NCBI GenBank assembly: GCA_003280345.1
Contig: QCFB01000019.1
Coordinates: 1 to 35,573 of the forward strand
Length of the DNA stretch: 35,573 nt
Direction: 5' to 3'
Origin: Prochlorococcus sp. AG-363-A16
GTDB lineage: Bacteria > Cyanobacteriota > Cyanobacteriia > PCC-6307 > Cyanobiaceae
The notes below the pieces were generated by a model. That model was not told the DNA's origin. It made no database searches and was given only the letters and a program-made list of their open reading frames with translations. Positions within the stretch are counted from its first letter, which is position 1, and each line of letters begins with the position of its first letter. Shown one piece after another: positions 6,714 to 14,701 of the stretch. The translations under genes and the position numbers were made by a program.

Positions 6714-7426
6714 GGTTTGATGTTCCTAATTTTCAATGCGTCTTGTGCCAACAAAAGATCTTCTAAGTGGTGAATATCAATACTAGTAAAGCTATCATTA
6801 TTAGTAATAATGTCGACTTTGTCCCCAATTCTTCTACCCTCTCTCCATAGCCAAGTTCGACTTGCACATGCGAGGCCTGTATCTTCTCTGACAACATTTC
6901 TTCTTATTTGCCTAGACGAATAAACAGCCATCCATTCGGCCAATCTTCTCCAGGTACCATCTTCTCCTTTCTCCCAAAAGTTTTTGTGGGTATTGTGACC
7001 TACAAATACACTCTCTAGTTCTGGGTTGTCTCGAAGACTTTGTACAGCATTGGTAATCCACTGAGGATTTCTAAATATGTCTGTTGCTGTGATAAATACG
7101 CCAATCTGAAATTTTGTTTTGGATAAATCTTCGTATGTCTGCAAGGCGTGCCGAAGTGTTTCTTCTGTAGTCGTCAAGTCCTCAGCAAGGCTAGATGGTC
7201 TCATAAAAGGAACTATAGCTCCAGCTTTTTTGGCTTCAGTGGCAATAAGATGGTCATCCGTTGAAACCAATACGGTTCCTACAGATTTAGACTCGTATGC
7301 ATGCCTTATTGTTCGAGCGATCAAAGACTCGCCATTTAGCTCTTGAAGATTTTTCTTTGGCAGACCCTTAGAACCACCTCTAGCGCAGATTATACAAATA
7401 ACATCTTCATTTTGTTTGGATGGCAT
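6710..7426 (-). CDS. acylneuraminate cytidylyltransferase-like CMP-sugar synthetase
   Basis: The first gene of the leftward operon, 238 aa, the usual size for NeuA/KdsB-type enzymes that load CMP from CTP onto a 2-ulosonic acid. The nucleotide-binding loop CIICARGGSKGLPKKNLQEL is intact, followed by VLVSTDDHLIATEAKKAG, VPFMRPSSLAED, and the C-terminal SIDIHHLEDLLLAQDAL, which matches the metal- and sugar-binding ID-xxx-xD segment. KdsB, NeuA, PseF and LegF cannot be separated by eye. No NeuB is nearby; the only aldolase in the operon is the DAHP/KDO8P-type enzyme, which suggests that the activated acid is that enzyme's product or derived from it. Confidence 0.88.
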   Translation of the reverse strand: MPSKQNEDVICIICARGGSKGLPKKNLQELNGESLIARTIRHAYESKSVGTVLVSTDDHLIATEAKKAGAIVPFMRPSSLAEDLTTTEETLRHALQTYEDLSKTKFQIGVFITATDIFRNPQWITNAVQSLRDNPELESVFVGHNTHKNFWEKGEDGTWRRLAEWMAVYSSRQIRRNVVREDTGLACASRTWLWREGRRIGDKVDIITNNDSFTSIDIHHLEDLLLAQDALKIRNIKP

Positions 7427-7677
7427 AATCCTACCGAATTAGACTAATACTAGATAATATTTATATTACACAATAGATAAGCATCGAAGTTTTGAGTGAA
7501 GAATTATAGAAACACAAAAACCATAAGTATTTCAAAGAAGATTCTAATGGTAATGACAATGAAAGATGATAAAAAGTAGATTTTTCTATAGATTAATGTG
7601 TTTTATTTTAAAGCATACAAGTCAGAGAGGATTTGTGTTGCTTTTAAGGTATTAGATTCTCCTCTATTGAGTAAGTT
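7427..7677. promoter_or_regulatory. upstream region of the five-gene operon
   Basis: About 250 nt between the operon start and the next small leftward ORF. On the minus strand the segment 7440-7480 is very AT-rich with several TATAAT-like hexamers (reverse complement of 7455-7475), so the operon promoter probably lies here; the exact -10 cannot be chosen by eye. No operator repeat was seen. Confidence 0.35.
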
Positions 7678-7887
7678 CTACCGTTCAGATATTAGTATAC
7701 AATTGAGAATATTTGCATAGATTTCTCCTTTTATTTTTAATGACCTTTTTAATACATCATCACTAATATCAGTACATGCTTTCAGGTACTCGGTCAAGGC
7801 AGCTTGACCTAAAATTTGATCCCTATACCATTCTCTATTATAAATATAATCATCTAATTTATGCTGATAAATGCAAGCAGGCGTCAA
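7678..7887 (-). CDS. hypothetical small protein, 69 aa
   Basis: ATG-start ORF of 69 codons with a mixed, soluble composition (DDYIYNREWYRDQILGQAAL then an amphipathic helix ending NCILISER). No motif, signal peptide or membrane span. It is transcribed in the same direction as the operon, about 250 nt upstream. I do not recognise it. It could be a real island orphan or chance; the Trp/Tyr-rich, non-repetitive composition slightly favours coding. Confidence 0.38.
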   Translation of the reverse strand: MTPACIYQHKLDDYIYNREWYRDQILGQAALTEYLKACTDISDDVLKRSLKIKGEIYANILNCILISER

Positions 7888-7926
7888 AATTAAAATTAGG
7901 CCTTATTTATCCCATAAACTGTTGCA

Positions 7927-8121
7927 GTGTTTGACCAGTTTAATCTCTGGGGTGAATTCACCATTAGTAATTTTACTAATTATAATTTTGTATGTGGTTT
8001 GATTGATGTTGGACTTGCTGTTGCTCTGGAAAGTCTATATGCAGAGGACCTAATTACTGATGAAGAGTTCAATGAGGGATGAGATAAGTTGCCTGCCCAC
8101 CTACTAGAGAAAGTTAGATAA
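7927..8121 (+). pseudogene. small gene with in-frame TGA (51 aa, or 64 aa if read through)
   Basis: GTG at 7927 opens a frame reading MFDQFNLWGEFTISNFTNYN, then FVCGLIDVGLAVALESLYAE and DLITDEEFNEG, to TGA at 8080-8082. The same frame continues with DKLPAHLLEKVR to TAA at 8119-8121. The sense across the stop (EFNEG[stop]DKLPAHLL) looks like one protein in which a Trp codon TGG has become TGA. The acidic helix LESLYAEDLITDEEFNEG is unlikely to be chance. Either a recently killed small gene or a functional 51-aa protein. Family unknown to me. Confidence 0.5.
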
Positions 8122-8421
8122 AGGTTGTGTATGTCAGAGCATTGGTTTCATTTAACTCCAGAGGCAACCAAATGAGGTCGAAGCATTAATTCCATTTTTA
8201 TAAAAAATTCCGCCAGTTAAAAATCCCCCTATACCCTTTATTGGCATGGGTATAGGAATTCTGGGAAGATGACTATGGGGTACTAAGTAGGTCGATCAAA
8301 ACCCTGAGTCCAATACCACTCCATTACCAGAAAAGAAGACTCTTTTATCTGGCAGGAGCAAATGGAATGCACCACATATAGCGTAGTTAGATGGGAAGAA
8401 TCCGCAAAAGGGACCTTATAG
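8122..8421. other. intergenic stretch with small-ORF fragments and an inverted repeat
   Basis: ATG at 8130 opens only a 14-codon frame (MSEHWFHLTPEATK) that may be a fragment of a decayed small gene. A 9-bp perfect inverted repeat lies at 8228-8256. No full gene is visible up to the terminator at 8423. Confidence 0.4.
8228..8256. repeat. 9-bp perfect inverted repeat, 11-nt loop
   Basis: CCTATACCC (8228-8236) and GGGTATAGG (8248-8256). It can form a hairpin on either strand. No T-run follows on the plus strand; on the minus strand GGGATTTTT follows, so it could be a weak leftward terminator or a protein-binding site in the island close to the tRNA-Cys. Confidence 0.6.
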
Positions 8422-8422
8422 G

Positions 8423-8445
8423 GGAGTTTTTACGACTCCTTTTTG
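8423..8445 (+). terminator. intrinsic terminator, plus strand
   Basis: GGAGT (8423-8427) and ACTCC (8435-8439) with a 7-nt loop, followed by six T (8440-8445). It lies just before the 3' end of the leftward tRNA-Cys and would end a rightward transcript from the small-ORF region. No intact protein gene ends just upstream, so the transcript it serves is unknown. Confidence 0.55.
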
Positions 8446-8457
8446 TAAAACCTAAGA

Positions 8458-8528
8458 AGGCGGCACCCAGATTCGAACTGGGGATAAAGGATTTGCAATC
8501 CTCTGCCTTACCACTTGGCCATGCCGCC
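8458..8528 (-). tRNA. tRNA-Cys(GCA)
   Basis: The reverse complement folds as a 71-nt cloverleaf. Acceptor GGCGGCA/TGCCGCC with discriminator T, anticodon stem GAGGA/TCCTT with loop TTGCAAA giving anticodon GCA, T-arm with GTTCGAATC loop. CCA is not encoded. The 3' end faces left, directly against the accessory region, the orientation expected when an island has integrated at a tRNA 3' end. Confidence 0.95.
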
Positions 8529-8585
8529 GGACGTGAGATTGGAATCTCTTCAGCGGATCGTATCAGTCGCTGTAATAAGTATCTA

Positions 8586-9818
8586 TTGGTTGTGTGCAAT
8601 GGACATGGTGAAGATTTAATAGCTTTAAGGCTTTTAGAGGCTTTGCATGAGCTTTCGCCAAGCCTTTCCCTTGAAGTACTTCCTCTGGTAGGTCAAGGAA
8701 AAATTTTTGCATCTGCGATCTCTCAGGGTTGGCTGAAGAGTGTTGGCTCTTCAAGATATTTGCCAAGTGGAGGCTTTAGTAATCAAAGTTTTAGAGGGTT
8801 GGTTCAGGATCTTTCAGCTGGTGTTCTTCAACTCAGCTGGAAGAATTGGAGATGTGTTTGTCGGGCTGCAAGCAATGGACGAATAGTTCTAGCAGTGGGT
8901 GACTTGCTCCCTTTGTTTTTTGCATGGAGTAGCGGAACTACTTTTGGGTTTATTGGTACTCCAAAAAGTGATTACACCTGGAGAAGTGGTCCTGGTGAGG
9001 CCTTAAGCGATTATTACCATCGTCTCAAAGGAACTGAATGGGATCCTTGGGAATGCGCTCTAATGAAATCTCCGCGCTGCAAGATGGTGGCAGTTCGGGA
9101 TAATTTGACAGCAAGAGGTTTAAGGCGATATGGGGTGGCAGCTGATTCACCAGGTAATCCAATGATGGATTCCCTAGGTAATTTCCCTGTCCCCATTGCT
9201 TTGACCAATTTTCGAAGATTGCTTTTGCTTTGTGGTAGTCGAATGCCAGAAGCTAGTAGGAATTTTAATCGCTTACTTCAAGCTGCTGGGAGCATGGAAT
9301 TTGATTTGCCATTAGCAATTTTCGTCGCCTTAGGTTCTGAACCAACTGTTCAAGAAATTGAAGCTCAGTTAAATGATATGGGTTATACCGTTTGTTCCGC
9401 AAATTATGATTCGGTCGGTGCTCAATCGTGCTGGACCAGAGGGGCTCAATTGGTTTTGATAGGCCCTGGTCAATTCGCAAAGTGGGCCAGCTGGGCTGAA
9501 GTTGGTTTGACAAATGCTGGAACCGCTACAGAGCAATTAGTGGGACTTGGCATCCCCGCAGTTTCTCTCCCAGGGGAGGGACCCCAATTCACAAAACGCT
9601 TTGCTTTTCGTCAAAGTCGTTTATTAGGCGGAGCAGTAAAGCCCTGCCAAAACTCTTCTGTTTTTGCTGCTCAGCTTCAACTCCTTTTAAATGATGAGCT
9701 ATTGCGGAAGCAGATGGGAAATATTGGAGCACGAAGAATGGGGGCAGCAGGGGGTAGTGTTTTATTAGCTTCTCGTGTTATGAAACTTTTAGTTGATTAT
9801 TCATTAAGGCCTTCTTGA
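8586..9818 (+). CDS. LpxB-like (lipid-A-disaccharide-synthase-related) conserved cyanobacterial protein
   Basis: About 410 aa. The start VVCNGHGEDLIALRLLEAL matches cyanobacterial LpxB-related proteins with the GT-B-like fold. Other family-like segments are VLAVGDLLPLFFAW, GTPKSDYTW, WECALMKSPRCKMVAVRDNLTARGL, GNPMMDSL and, near the C terminus, LTNAGTATEQLVGLGIPAVSLPGEGPQFTKRF. The last two resemble the nucleotide-sugar site of GT-B enzymes. The frame stays open upstream through the antisense tRNA-Cys, so the true start must lie after 8528; TTG 8586 (or GTG 8592) is the first usable codon there. The substrate is not established; a role in cell-surface glycolipid synthesis is inferred from homology. 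Confidence 0.85.
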   Translation: MVVCNGHGEDLIALRLLEALHELSPSLSLEVLPLVGQGKIFASAISQGWLKSVGSSRYLPSGGFSNQSFRGLVQDLSAGVLQLSWKNWRCVCRAASNGRIVLAVGDLLPLFFAWSSGTTFGFIGTPKSDYTWRSGPGEALSDYYHRLKGTEWDPWECALMKSPRCKMVAVRDNLTARGLRRYGVAADSPGNPMMDSLGNFPVPIALTNFRRLLLLCGSRMPEASRNFNRLLQAAGSMEFDLPLAIFVALGSEPTVQEIEAQLNDMGYTVCSANYDSVGAQSCWTRGAQLVLIGPGQFAKWASWAEVGLTNAGTATEQLVGLGIPAVSLPGEGPQFTKRFAFRQSRLLGGAVKPCQNSSVFAAQLQLLLNDELLRKQMGNIGARRMGAAGGSVLLASRVMKLLVDYSLRPS

Positions 9819-9866
9819 GGCTCACCATTAAAGGTTGAGTATTCAACACTTTCAGACCGTTTCAAA

Positions 9867-10136
9867 ATGCCTCCTATTGAAGATCACTCTTATTTAAAAG
9901 TTTGTGCTGAATTGGCATCATGCTTAAGTATCAGCATTGCATCGGCACGCAGAAGAGTAGATCTTGCTGCTGCTCAAAATAGGGTTAAAGATCTCCCAGG
10001 GCGTAAAGCAATTGCAGAAAAACTTTTGGCTCAGGCTCGTACACAAATAGGAGAAGGAGAATTAGCTACATCGGCTCAATTTGATCAGTTGTTGGAAGCT
10101 CTAGCGGAAGATGAGAATTTTATGGTTGAGGATTGA
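9867..10136 (+). CDS. conserved hypothetical protein, 89 aa
   Basis: ATG at 9867, TGA at 10134-10136. A small soluble helical protein (SISIASARRRVDLAAAQNRV, then GRKAIAEKLLAQARTQIGEG, acidic end). It starts 48 nt after the LpxB-like gene, probably in the same transcript, and converges on RNase D 10 nt away. It resembles small conserved proteins of marine picocyanobacteria but I cannot name a function. Confidence 0.75.
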   Translation: MPPIEDHSYLKVCAELASCLSISIASARRRVDLAAAQNRVKDLPGRKAIAEKLLAQARTQIGEGELATSAQFDQLLEALAEDENFMVED

Positions 10137-10146
10137 ATTTTTGTTT

Positions 10147-10791
10147 TCAATGCTCAAAAACTTGGTTAAAGCGCAATCTATCGAGTTCAGCCATGACTGG
10201 GATACACCTAAAACAACGTTCAGTTAGCTCCCATCTACCTTCTCTCCTCAACATTTCTTCAAGACGATTCCTTGCGGGAATTAGATAACGAACATCATTA
10301 GCGGCATAAGCTAATTGATTTTCGCTTAATTCTTCTACTCGACCCCAATCACTACTCTGTGCTTGTTTGTCTAGTTCTAATCCCACGAGCTCCATGACTA
10401 CTTCCTTCAGGCCGTGTCTAGGGCTATATGTTCTGCCAATCTTGCTGGCTATTTTTGTGCAAAAGATTGGATTCACTTCTATTCCAAGTCCAGTGGCTAG
10501 AGCTGCAACATCAAAACGCGCAAAATGAAAAATTTTTTCGATGGAAGAATTTTCCATCAAGGATTGGAGTTTTGGAGCCTTTTGCTGACCTATACCTATT
10601 CGTATGCAAGCTACATTGTCTTCAGAATCACATATTTGAACTAGACACAATCGATCTCGACCGTGAATGAGGCCCATCGCTTCTGTATCTATTGCGATTG
10701 CCGATGACTGAATAAAGTTTTGAATGCTTTTTTCATCTAGGTCTCCGTTAAAGACCGTAAAACTCTTTGGAGTCGAGGGAAAGTCTGTCAT
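10147..10791 (-). CDS. rnd: ribonuclease D-type 3'-5' exonuclease (exonuclease domain only)
   Basis: A DEDDy exonuclease that trims RNA 3' ends. ExoI is AIDTEAMG (Asp, Glu), ExoII is FHFARFDVAAL (Asp) and ExoIII is YAANDVRYLIP (Tyr as YxxND, Asp). At 214 aa it lacks the HRDC domains of E. coli RNase D, as is usual for the short cyanobacterial form. ATG at 10791 stands alone with a 267-nt gap to the next gene. It could act on tRNA precursors; the exact substrate is inferred from the family. Confidence 0.9.
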   Translation of the reverse strand: MTDFPSTPKSFTVFNGDLDEKSIQNFIQSSAIAIDTEAMGLIHGRDRLCLVQICDSEDNVACIRIGIGQQKAPKLQSLMENSSIEKIFHFARFDVAALATGLGIEVNPIFCTKIASKIGRTYSPRHGLKEVVMELVGLELDKQAQSSDWGRVEELSENQLAYAANDVRYLIPARNRLEEMLRREGRWELTERCFRCIPVMAELDRLRFNQVFEH

Positions 10792-11058
10792 AAGGAGAAT
10801 GGAATTCAGGTATTAAGAGCCACACAGCAATTAAGAGATGTTTCCAATTGTTGATGTGTTGCTTTAATGATTATTTCATTCAGATTCCAATTTTTTGTTG
10901 CAAGGTCTTACTTGTTTCCCTGAGTTGCCTTTCTTTCTCTAAAAGCGGGCTTGGTTAAACAAGAAAATTATTTTTCTATTACAGAAACCTTGATTAGATT
11001 TGATAATTATTAAACCTCTTAGAAAGGTCATTTTAGTTAAACACGCTTTTATCTTGAG

Positions 11059-11616
11059 ATGCAATCGGTTTTTTCTTCAACTCTTTTACTTACACTCTTG
11101 TTGGCAATAGGCCTAGGGTTTTTTCTACGGGCTGCGAGTAAAGATCGAACCACAGTTGTAGATATTCATTCTCCAATGGCTCCTTTAGTGGTATTGGATG
11201 GAATCAGTGCCTGGTTGGAAGAAAGGGGCTGGAGGCGTGATGGTGGGGATGCCGATAGGCAAGTGCTTAGGTTTCATGGAAATGTTGCTTCCAGTGGAGC
11301 ATTAGCTCTTTTTCTATCAATACTTGGAGGACTTGGATCTGGGTGCTTGGGTTTGGTTTTAATTCAACTGTTCCCTGAGCTTGGTTGGTGGCCATTATTG
11401 CTTGCTGTTATTGGTGGACCAGTTGCTGGCTTGATTTATAGAGAGAGATCTACCCGGGTTGAATCCTTAGAACTGCGGCTGATTAGTTCTGCTGAAAAAA
11501 ATGGAAGCTTACTGCGCATAAGAGCGCATCGTGATGAATTAATCGCTATGGAACTAGAGCTTGCTAAAACGCTTGAGTTAGCTAGTGATGGCTCATTGCT
11601 TTCATCTCCGATTTGA
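11059..11616 (+). CDS. cofactor assembly of complex C subunit B (CCB2/CCB4-type) membrane protein
   Basis: 185 aa with an N-terminal membrane span (about residues 5-24) and a central hydrophobic hairpin (about 80-125: GALALFLSILGGLGSGCLGL then LGWWPLLLAVIGGPVAGLIY). This layout fits the CCB2/CCB4 family that helps attach heme ci to cytochrome b6 in the b6f complex at the thylakoid membrane. The assignment is from overall layout and remembered family sequence, not a catalytic motif. The next gene starts 4 nt after the stop, so the two are probably co-transcribed. Confidence 0.65.
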   Translation: MQSVFSSTLLLTLLLAIGLGFFLRAASKDRTTVVDIHSPMAPLVVLDGISAWLEERGWRRDGGDADRQVLRFHGNVASSGALALFLSILGGLGSGCLGLVLIQLFPELGWWPLLLAVIGGPVAGLIYRERSTRVESLELRLISSAEKNGSLLRIRAHRDELIAMELELAKTLELASDGSLLSSPI

Positions 11617-11620
11617 GTTG

Positions 11621-12397
11621 ATGAGATTGAAACAATCTTTTTTCTTTCGTGCCTTGCCATTGATATGTGGTGTGCTGTTTTCGATGGAAACAGTTGTGCA
11701 AAAGACTTTTGCAGAGGGAAATCTTGTCAGTAGAAAGGATGTCCTTTTACTGAATAGGGTTCGTTTAAAAAGTGTGTGGGAGGGGAAGGCTGAGGTCCCT
11801 GCGAACCTTTCGATTTTGATTTTGGCGGGTCATGCTGATTCTCAGGGTATTTCAGGGGCTGGCACTGCTGGGGAAGCTGTGGCTCTAAAGGGAGCTAAAC
11901 CTATGGATGCAAGTATTAGCGATGAGCTTTTCTGGAATTTGCTAATCCGTGATGCTGTTGTTCAACTTGGTTTAGAACAAGGACTCAATATCAGGGCTTA
12001 TGAACCCGGAATTCGAAATATTGATGATGGTAATCACCCCCTGACAAATTGGTCAGTGGGTGCTCGCCATGCAAGAGCAGGTGGCTATCCATTAGAAATT
12101 CATTTCGATTCTTATGGTGAATATGGATTTGGATCAGGTCTAATCCCTGCAATCTCAACTAAGTTGAATGTTGTTGATGAAAGTTTAGCTCTGGCTTTTG
12201 GTCGTTATCCAATGTTTTTTAGAGGTGGTCTTGGCGCACCTCGTAGAGAAATTAGGGTTCTTGAAATAGGGAAATTGGAAGGTGAACTTGAAAGCAAACT
12301 TAGAGATCCAAATTCACGACAAAATACGATTGATGCAATAGCGCAAAAAGTGGTTACCGCTTTGGTTGGTGCTATTCGTGGCAAACCTTTGCCTTAA
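11621..12397 (+). CDS. exported conserved protein, possibly amidase_3-like zinc hydrolase
   Basis: The chosen start ATG 11621 (4 nt after the upstream stop) gives a 258-aa protein with a signal-like N terminus ([20 protein letters not shown], cleavage plausible near TFAEG). The core has [12 protein letters not shown] near residue 65, [20 protein letters not shown] and [19 protein letters not shown] motif, later Glu and a later xIHF match the spacing of N-acetylmuramoyl-L-alanine amidases (H...E...H). Well conserved in marine cyanobacteria as far as I recall, often unnamed. Amidase function is inference. Its stop codon overlaps that of the convergent hemF. Confidence 0.65.
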   Translation: MRLKQSFFFRALPLICGVLFSMETVVQKTFAEGNLVSRKDVLLLNRVRLKSVWEGKAEVPANLSILILAGHADSQGISGAGTAGEAVALKGAKPMDASISDELFWNLLIRDAVVQLGLEQGLNIRAYEPGIRNIDDGNHPLTNWSVGARHARAGGYPLEIHFDSYGEYGFGSGLIPAISTKLNVVDESLALAFGRYPMFFRGGLGAPRREIRVLEIGKLEGELESKLRDPNSRQNTIDAIAQKVVTALVGAIRGKPLP

Positions 12398-13506
12398 TTC
12401 ACTGCTTCATGTGGGAGACATTTTGCTTCTAATGTTTCGTCTGTAAGCCAGTCTTGAGGTTTAGTGAAAACATCAGTTAGAAGGGCTTCTCTTGATTCAA
12501 CCGGTGCTTGGTAGCCATACTCCCATCTTGCTAATGGTGGTAGAGACATCAAGATGGATTCGGTTCGACCATTTGTTTGAAGTCCAAAGATTGTTCCTCT
12601 GTCCCAAACCAGATTGAATTCAACATATCTTCCACGTCTATAAAGTTGGAAATTCTTTTCTCGATCGCCAAAGGGTTGATCTTTTCTTTTTTCTATTATC
12701 GGCGAATAGGCAGGTAAAAAGGCCTGGCCGCAGGCTTTCCCTAAGTTGAAAAGTTGTTCCCAAGTTTTTGGATGTGAGCCTAGTTCCTTGGAGATTGTTG
12801 AGGCTGGACCACTGAGATTTTGTCCTTTGTATAGGACTCCTGAACCATCTTGATAGTCATAAAAAATGCCGCCAATTCCTCTGGTTTCGTTCCTGTGCTT
12901 TAAAAAGAAATACTCATCACACCAAGGTTTAAAAACTTTGTGTAATTCAGGACTAATTGAGTCACATGCTTGTTTATGAGTCTTATGAAAATGCTTGGTG
13001 TCTTCTAGATATGGATAGAAGGGGGTTAGGTCAGCACCTCCTCCAAACCACCAGACTGGACCAGCTTCGAAGTATCGATAATTAAGGTGAACAGTTGGTA
13101 TATATGGATTCCTAGGATGTAGCACCATTGAGGTGCCAGTAGCAAACCAAGGGTGTCCTTTTGCTTCGGGTCTTTGGTTAAGAATTGATGGCGGCAATTC
13201 GTGGCCTTGAACTTCGGAGAAGTTGACACCTGCTTGTTCAAAGACTTTCCCTTCTCTTAACACTCTTGATCTGCCCCCACCCCCTTCTGGTCTCTCCCAA
13301 CTTTCCTCAAGGAAGCATCCTTCTCCATCCAGAAGTTCTAATCCACTACAGATCTCATCCTGTAAAGAAAGCACCATTGCTTTAGCTCTTTCTCTTGATT
13401 TGCTTGGTGGGGGCGGCAAGCTGTCTTTTGATGTGACCATTGATTTGGAATTGTTTTTGTCGTTATGCGATGAATTGCGAAAACGTTGTAAAAATGAACT
13501 CAACAT
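12394..13506 (-). CDS. hemF: oxygen-dependent coproporphyrinogen III oxidase
   Basis: Converts coproporphyrinogen III to protoporphyrinogen IX with O2, in heme and chlorophyll synthesis. Visible are [20 protein letters not shown], the signature [34 protein letters not shown] and [20 protein letters not shown]. 370 aa is normal. The first ~30 residues are polar and poorly conserved, so an inner ATG ([12 protein letters not shown]) is an alternative start. Tail-to-tail with the amidase-like gene: the two stop codons share 12395-12396 in the sequence TTAA. Confidence 0.96.
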   Translation of the reverse strand: MLSSFLQRFRNSSHNDKNNSKSMVTSKDSLPPPPSKSRERAKAMVLSLQDEICSGLELLDGEGCFLEESWERPEGGGGRSRVLREGKVFEQAGVNFSEVQGHELPPSILNQRPEAKGHPWFATGTSMVLHPRNPYIPTVHLNYRYFEAGPVWWFGGGADLTPFYPYLEDTKHFHKTHKQACDSISPELHKVFKPWCDEYFFLKHRNETRGIGGIFYDYQDGSGVLYKGQNLSGPASTISKELGSHPKTWEQLFNLGKACGQAFLPAYSPIIEKRKDQPFGDREKNFQLYRRGRYVEFNLVWDRGTIFGLQTNGRTESILMSLPPLARWEYGYQAPVESREALLTDVFTKPQDWLTDETLEAKCLPHEAVN

Positions 13507-13622
13507 TTAGAACTGCCCAAAGATTACTTTTGACTATTCAGGTGAATTACTGCAGTTTTTTCCTTCTTGAGCGTAAGACATAAAGATTCCGCATTTAGGA
13601 TTCACTTATCTGATTGGAATGC

Positions 13623-14699
13623 ATGACCACTGCCGAACAGGCAATTACAGCCCTTAACGCAATACAAGATTCAGGTAGCAATCGATCAGTAGTCGAGCTT
13701 GGATGGTTAGATCAAATTCGTGTCAATCCTCCCAAAGCGATTGTTCGATTAAACCTGCCTGATTTTGCGCAGAGCCAAAGAGATCGTATTGCTAAAGAAA
13801 CTCGCACTTTGTTGCAAGCGCTTGACGATATTGATGAAGTGCAAATTGAACTTGCTAATTCTCCTGAAGGTAGTGCAATAGGACAGGCTGGGCATGGCCA
13901 ACCTGCTCCGCTTCAGGATATTCCTGGAGTTGAAAAAGTCATTGCTGTAAGTAGTGGTAAAGGAGGTGTAGGTAAGAGCACTGTGGCGGTAAATCTTGCT
14001 TATGCACTCGCTAAGAAGGGATTAAAGGTTGGCTTGCTTGACGCAGATATATATGGTCCCAATATCCCAACCATGCTTGGAGTCGCAGATCAGACTCCAC
14101 AAGTTTTTGGTAGTGGTGCAGATCAACAAATAATTCCTATTGATGCATTTGGAGTCGCAATGGTTTCGATGGGGTTGCTTATTGATGAGCATCAACCTGT
14201 TATCTGGCGTGGCCCTATGTTGAATGGGATTATTAGGCAGTTTTTATATCAGGCTTCTTGGAAAGAACGTGATGTATTGGTAGTTGATCTTCCACCTGGG
14301 ACTGGAGATGCACAGCTTTCTTTAGCTCAAGCTGTTCCAATGGCAGGCGTAGTGATAGTGACTACTCCTCAAAAGGTTTCGCTTCAGGATGCCCGACGCG
14401 GCTTGGCAATGTTTAAACAGATGAATGTGCCTGTTATGGGAGTTGTTGAAAACATGACTCATTTTGTTCCACCAGATCAACCAGACAAAAGTTATGCCTT
14501 ATTTGGCTCTGGTGGTGGGGCAAAGCTTGCAGAGGAATATGACGTTCCTCTGCTTGCCAAAGTGCCAATGGAAATGCCATTACAAGAAGGAGGAGATCAA
14601 GGACGTCCAATAGTTGATAGCTGTCCTGATTCGTTAAGTGCTATTGCTTTTCGCAAGCTAGCTAGTTCTTTGATGGAGCAAGTACTCAGCACAAATTAA
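13623..14699 (+). CDS. mrp: Mrp/ApbC-type iron-sulfur cluster carrier ATPase
   Basis: 358 aa from ATG 13623 (MTTAEQAI; an in-frame TTG at 13614 is less likely). An N-terminal MIP18-like domain (about 1-95) is followed by a deviant Walker A VSSGKGGVGKSTVAVNLAYA, LLDADIYGPNIPTMLG, VVDLPPGTGDAQL and VVENMTHF. The C-terminal CxxC of many Mrp proteins is absent (FVPPDQPDKSYALFG). Known family role: ATP-dependent Fe-S cluster carriage or transfer. It starts about 116 nt from divergent hemF, and rodA begins 2 nt after its stop. Confidence 0.94.
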   Translation: MTTAEQAITALNAIQDSGSNRSVVELGWLDQIRVNPPKAIVRLNLPDFAQSQRDRIAKETRTLLQALDDIDEVQIELANSPEGSAIGQAGHGQPAPLQDIPGVEKVIAVSSGKGGVGKSTVAVNLAYALAKKGLKVGLLDADIYGPNIPTMLGVADQTPQVFGSGADQQIIPIDAFGVAMVSMGLLIDEHQPVIWRGPMLNGIIRQFLYQASWKERDVLVVDLPPGTGDAQLSLAQAVPMAGVVIVTTPQKVSLQDARRGLAMFKQMNVPVMGVVENMTHFVPPDQPDKSYALFGSGGGAKLAEEYDVPLLAKVPMEMPLQEGGDQGRPIVDSCPDSLSAIAFRKLASSLMEQVLSTN

Positions 14700-14701
14700 A
14701 T

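Noticed and set aside
8391-8585. Upstream extension of the LpxB-like gene through the tRNA-Cys
   Set aside because: The extra residues are the antisense of the tRNA and of a terminator; the conserved protein start (VVCNGHGED) is near 8589.
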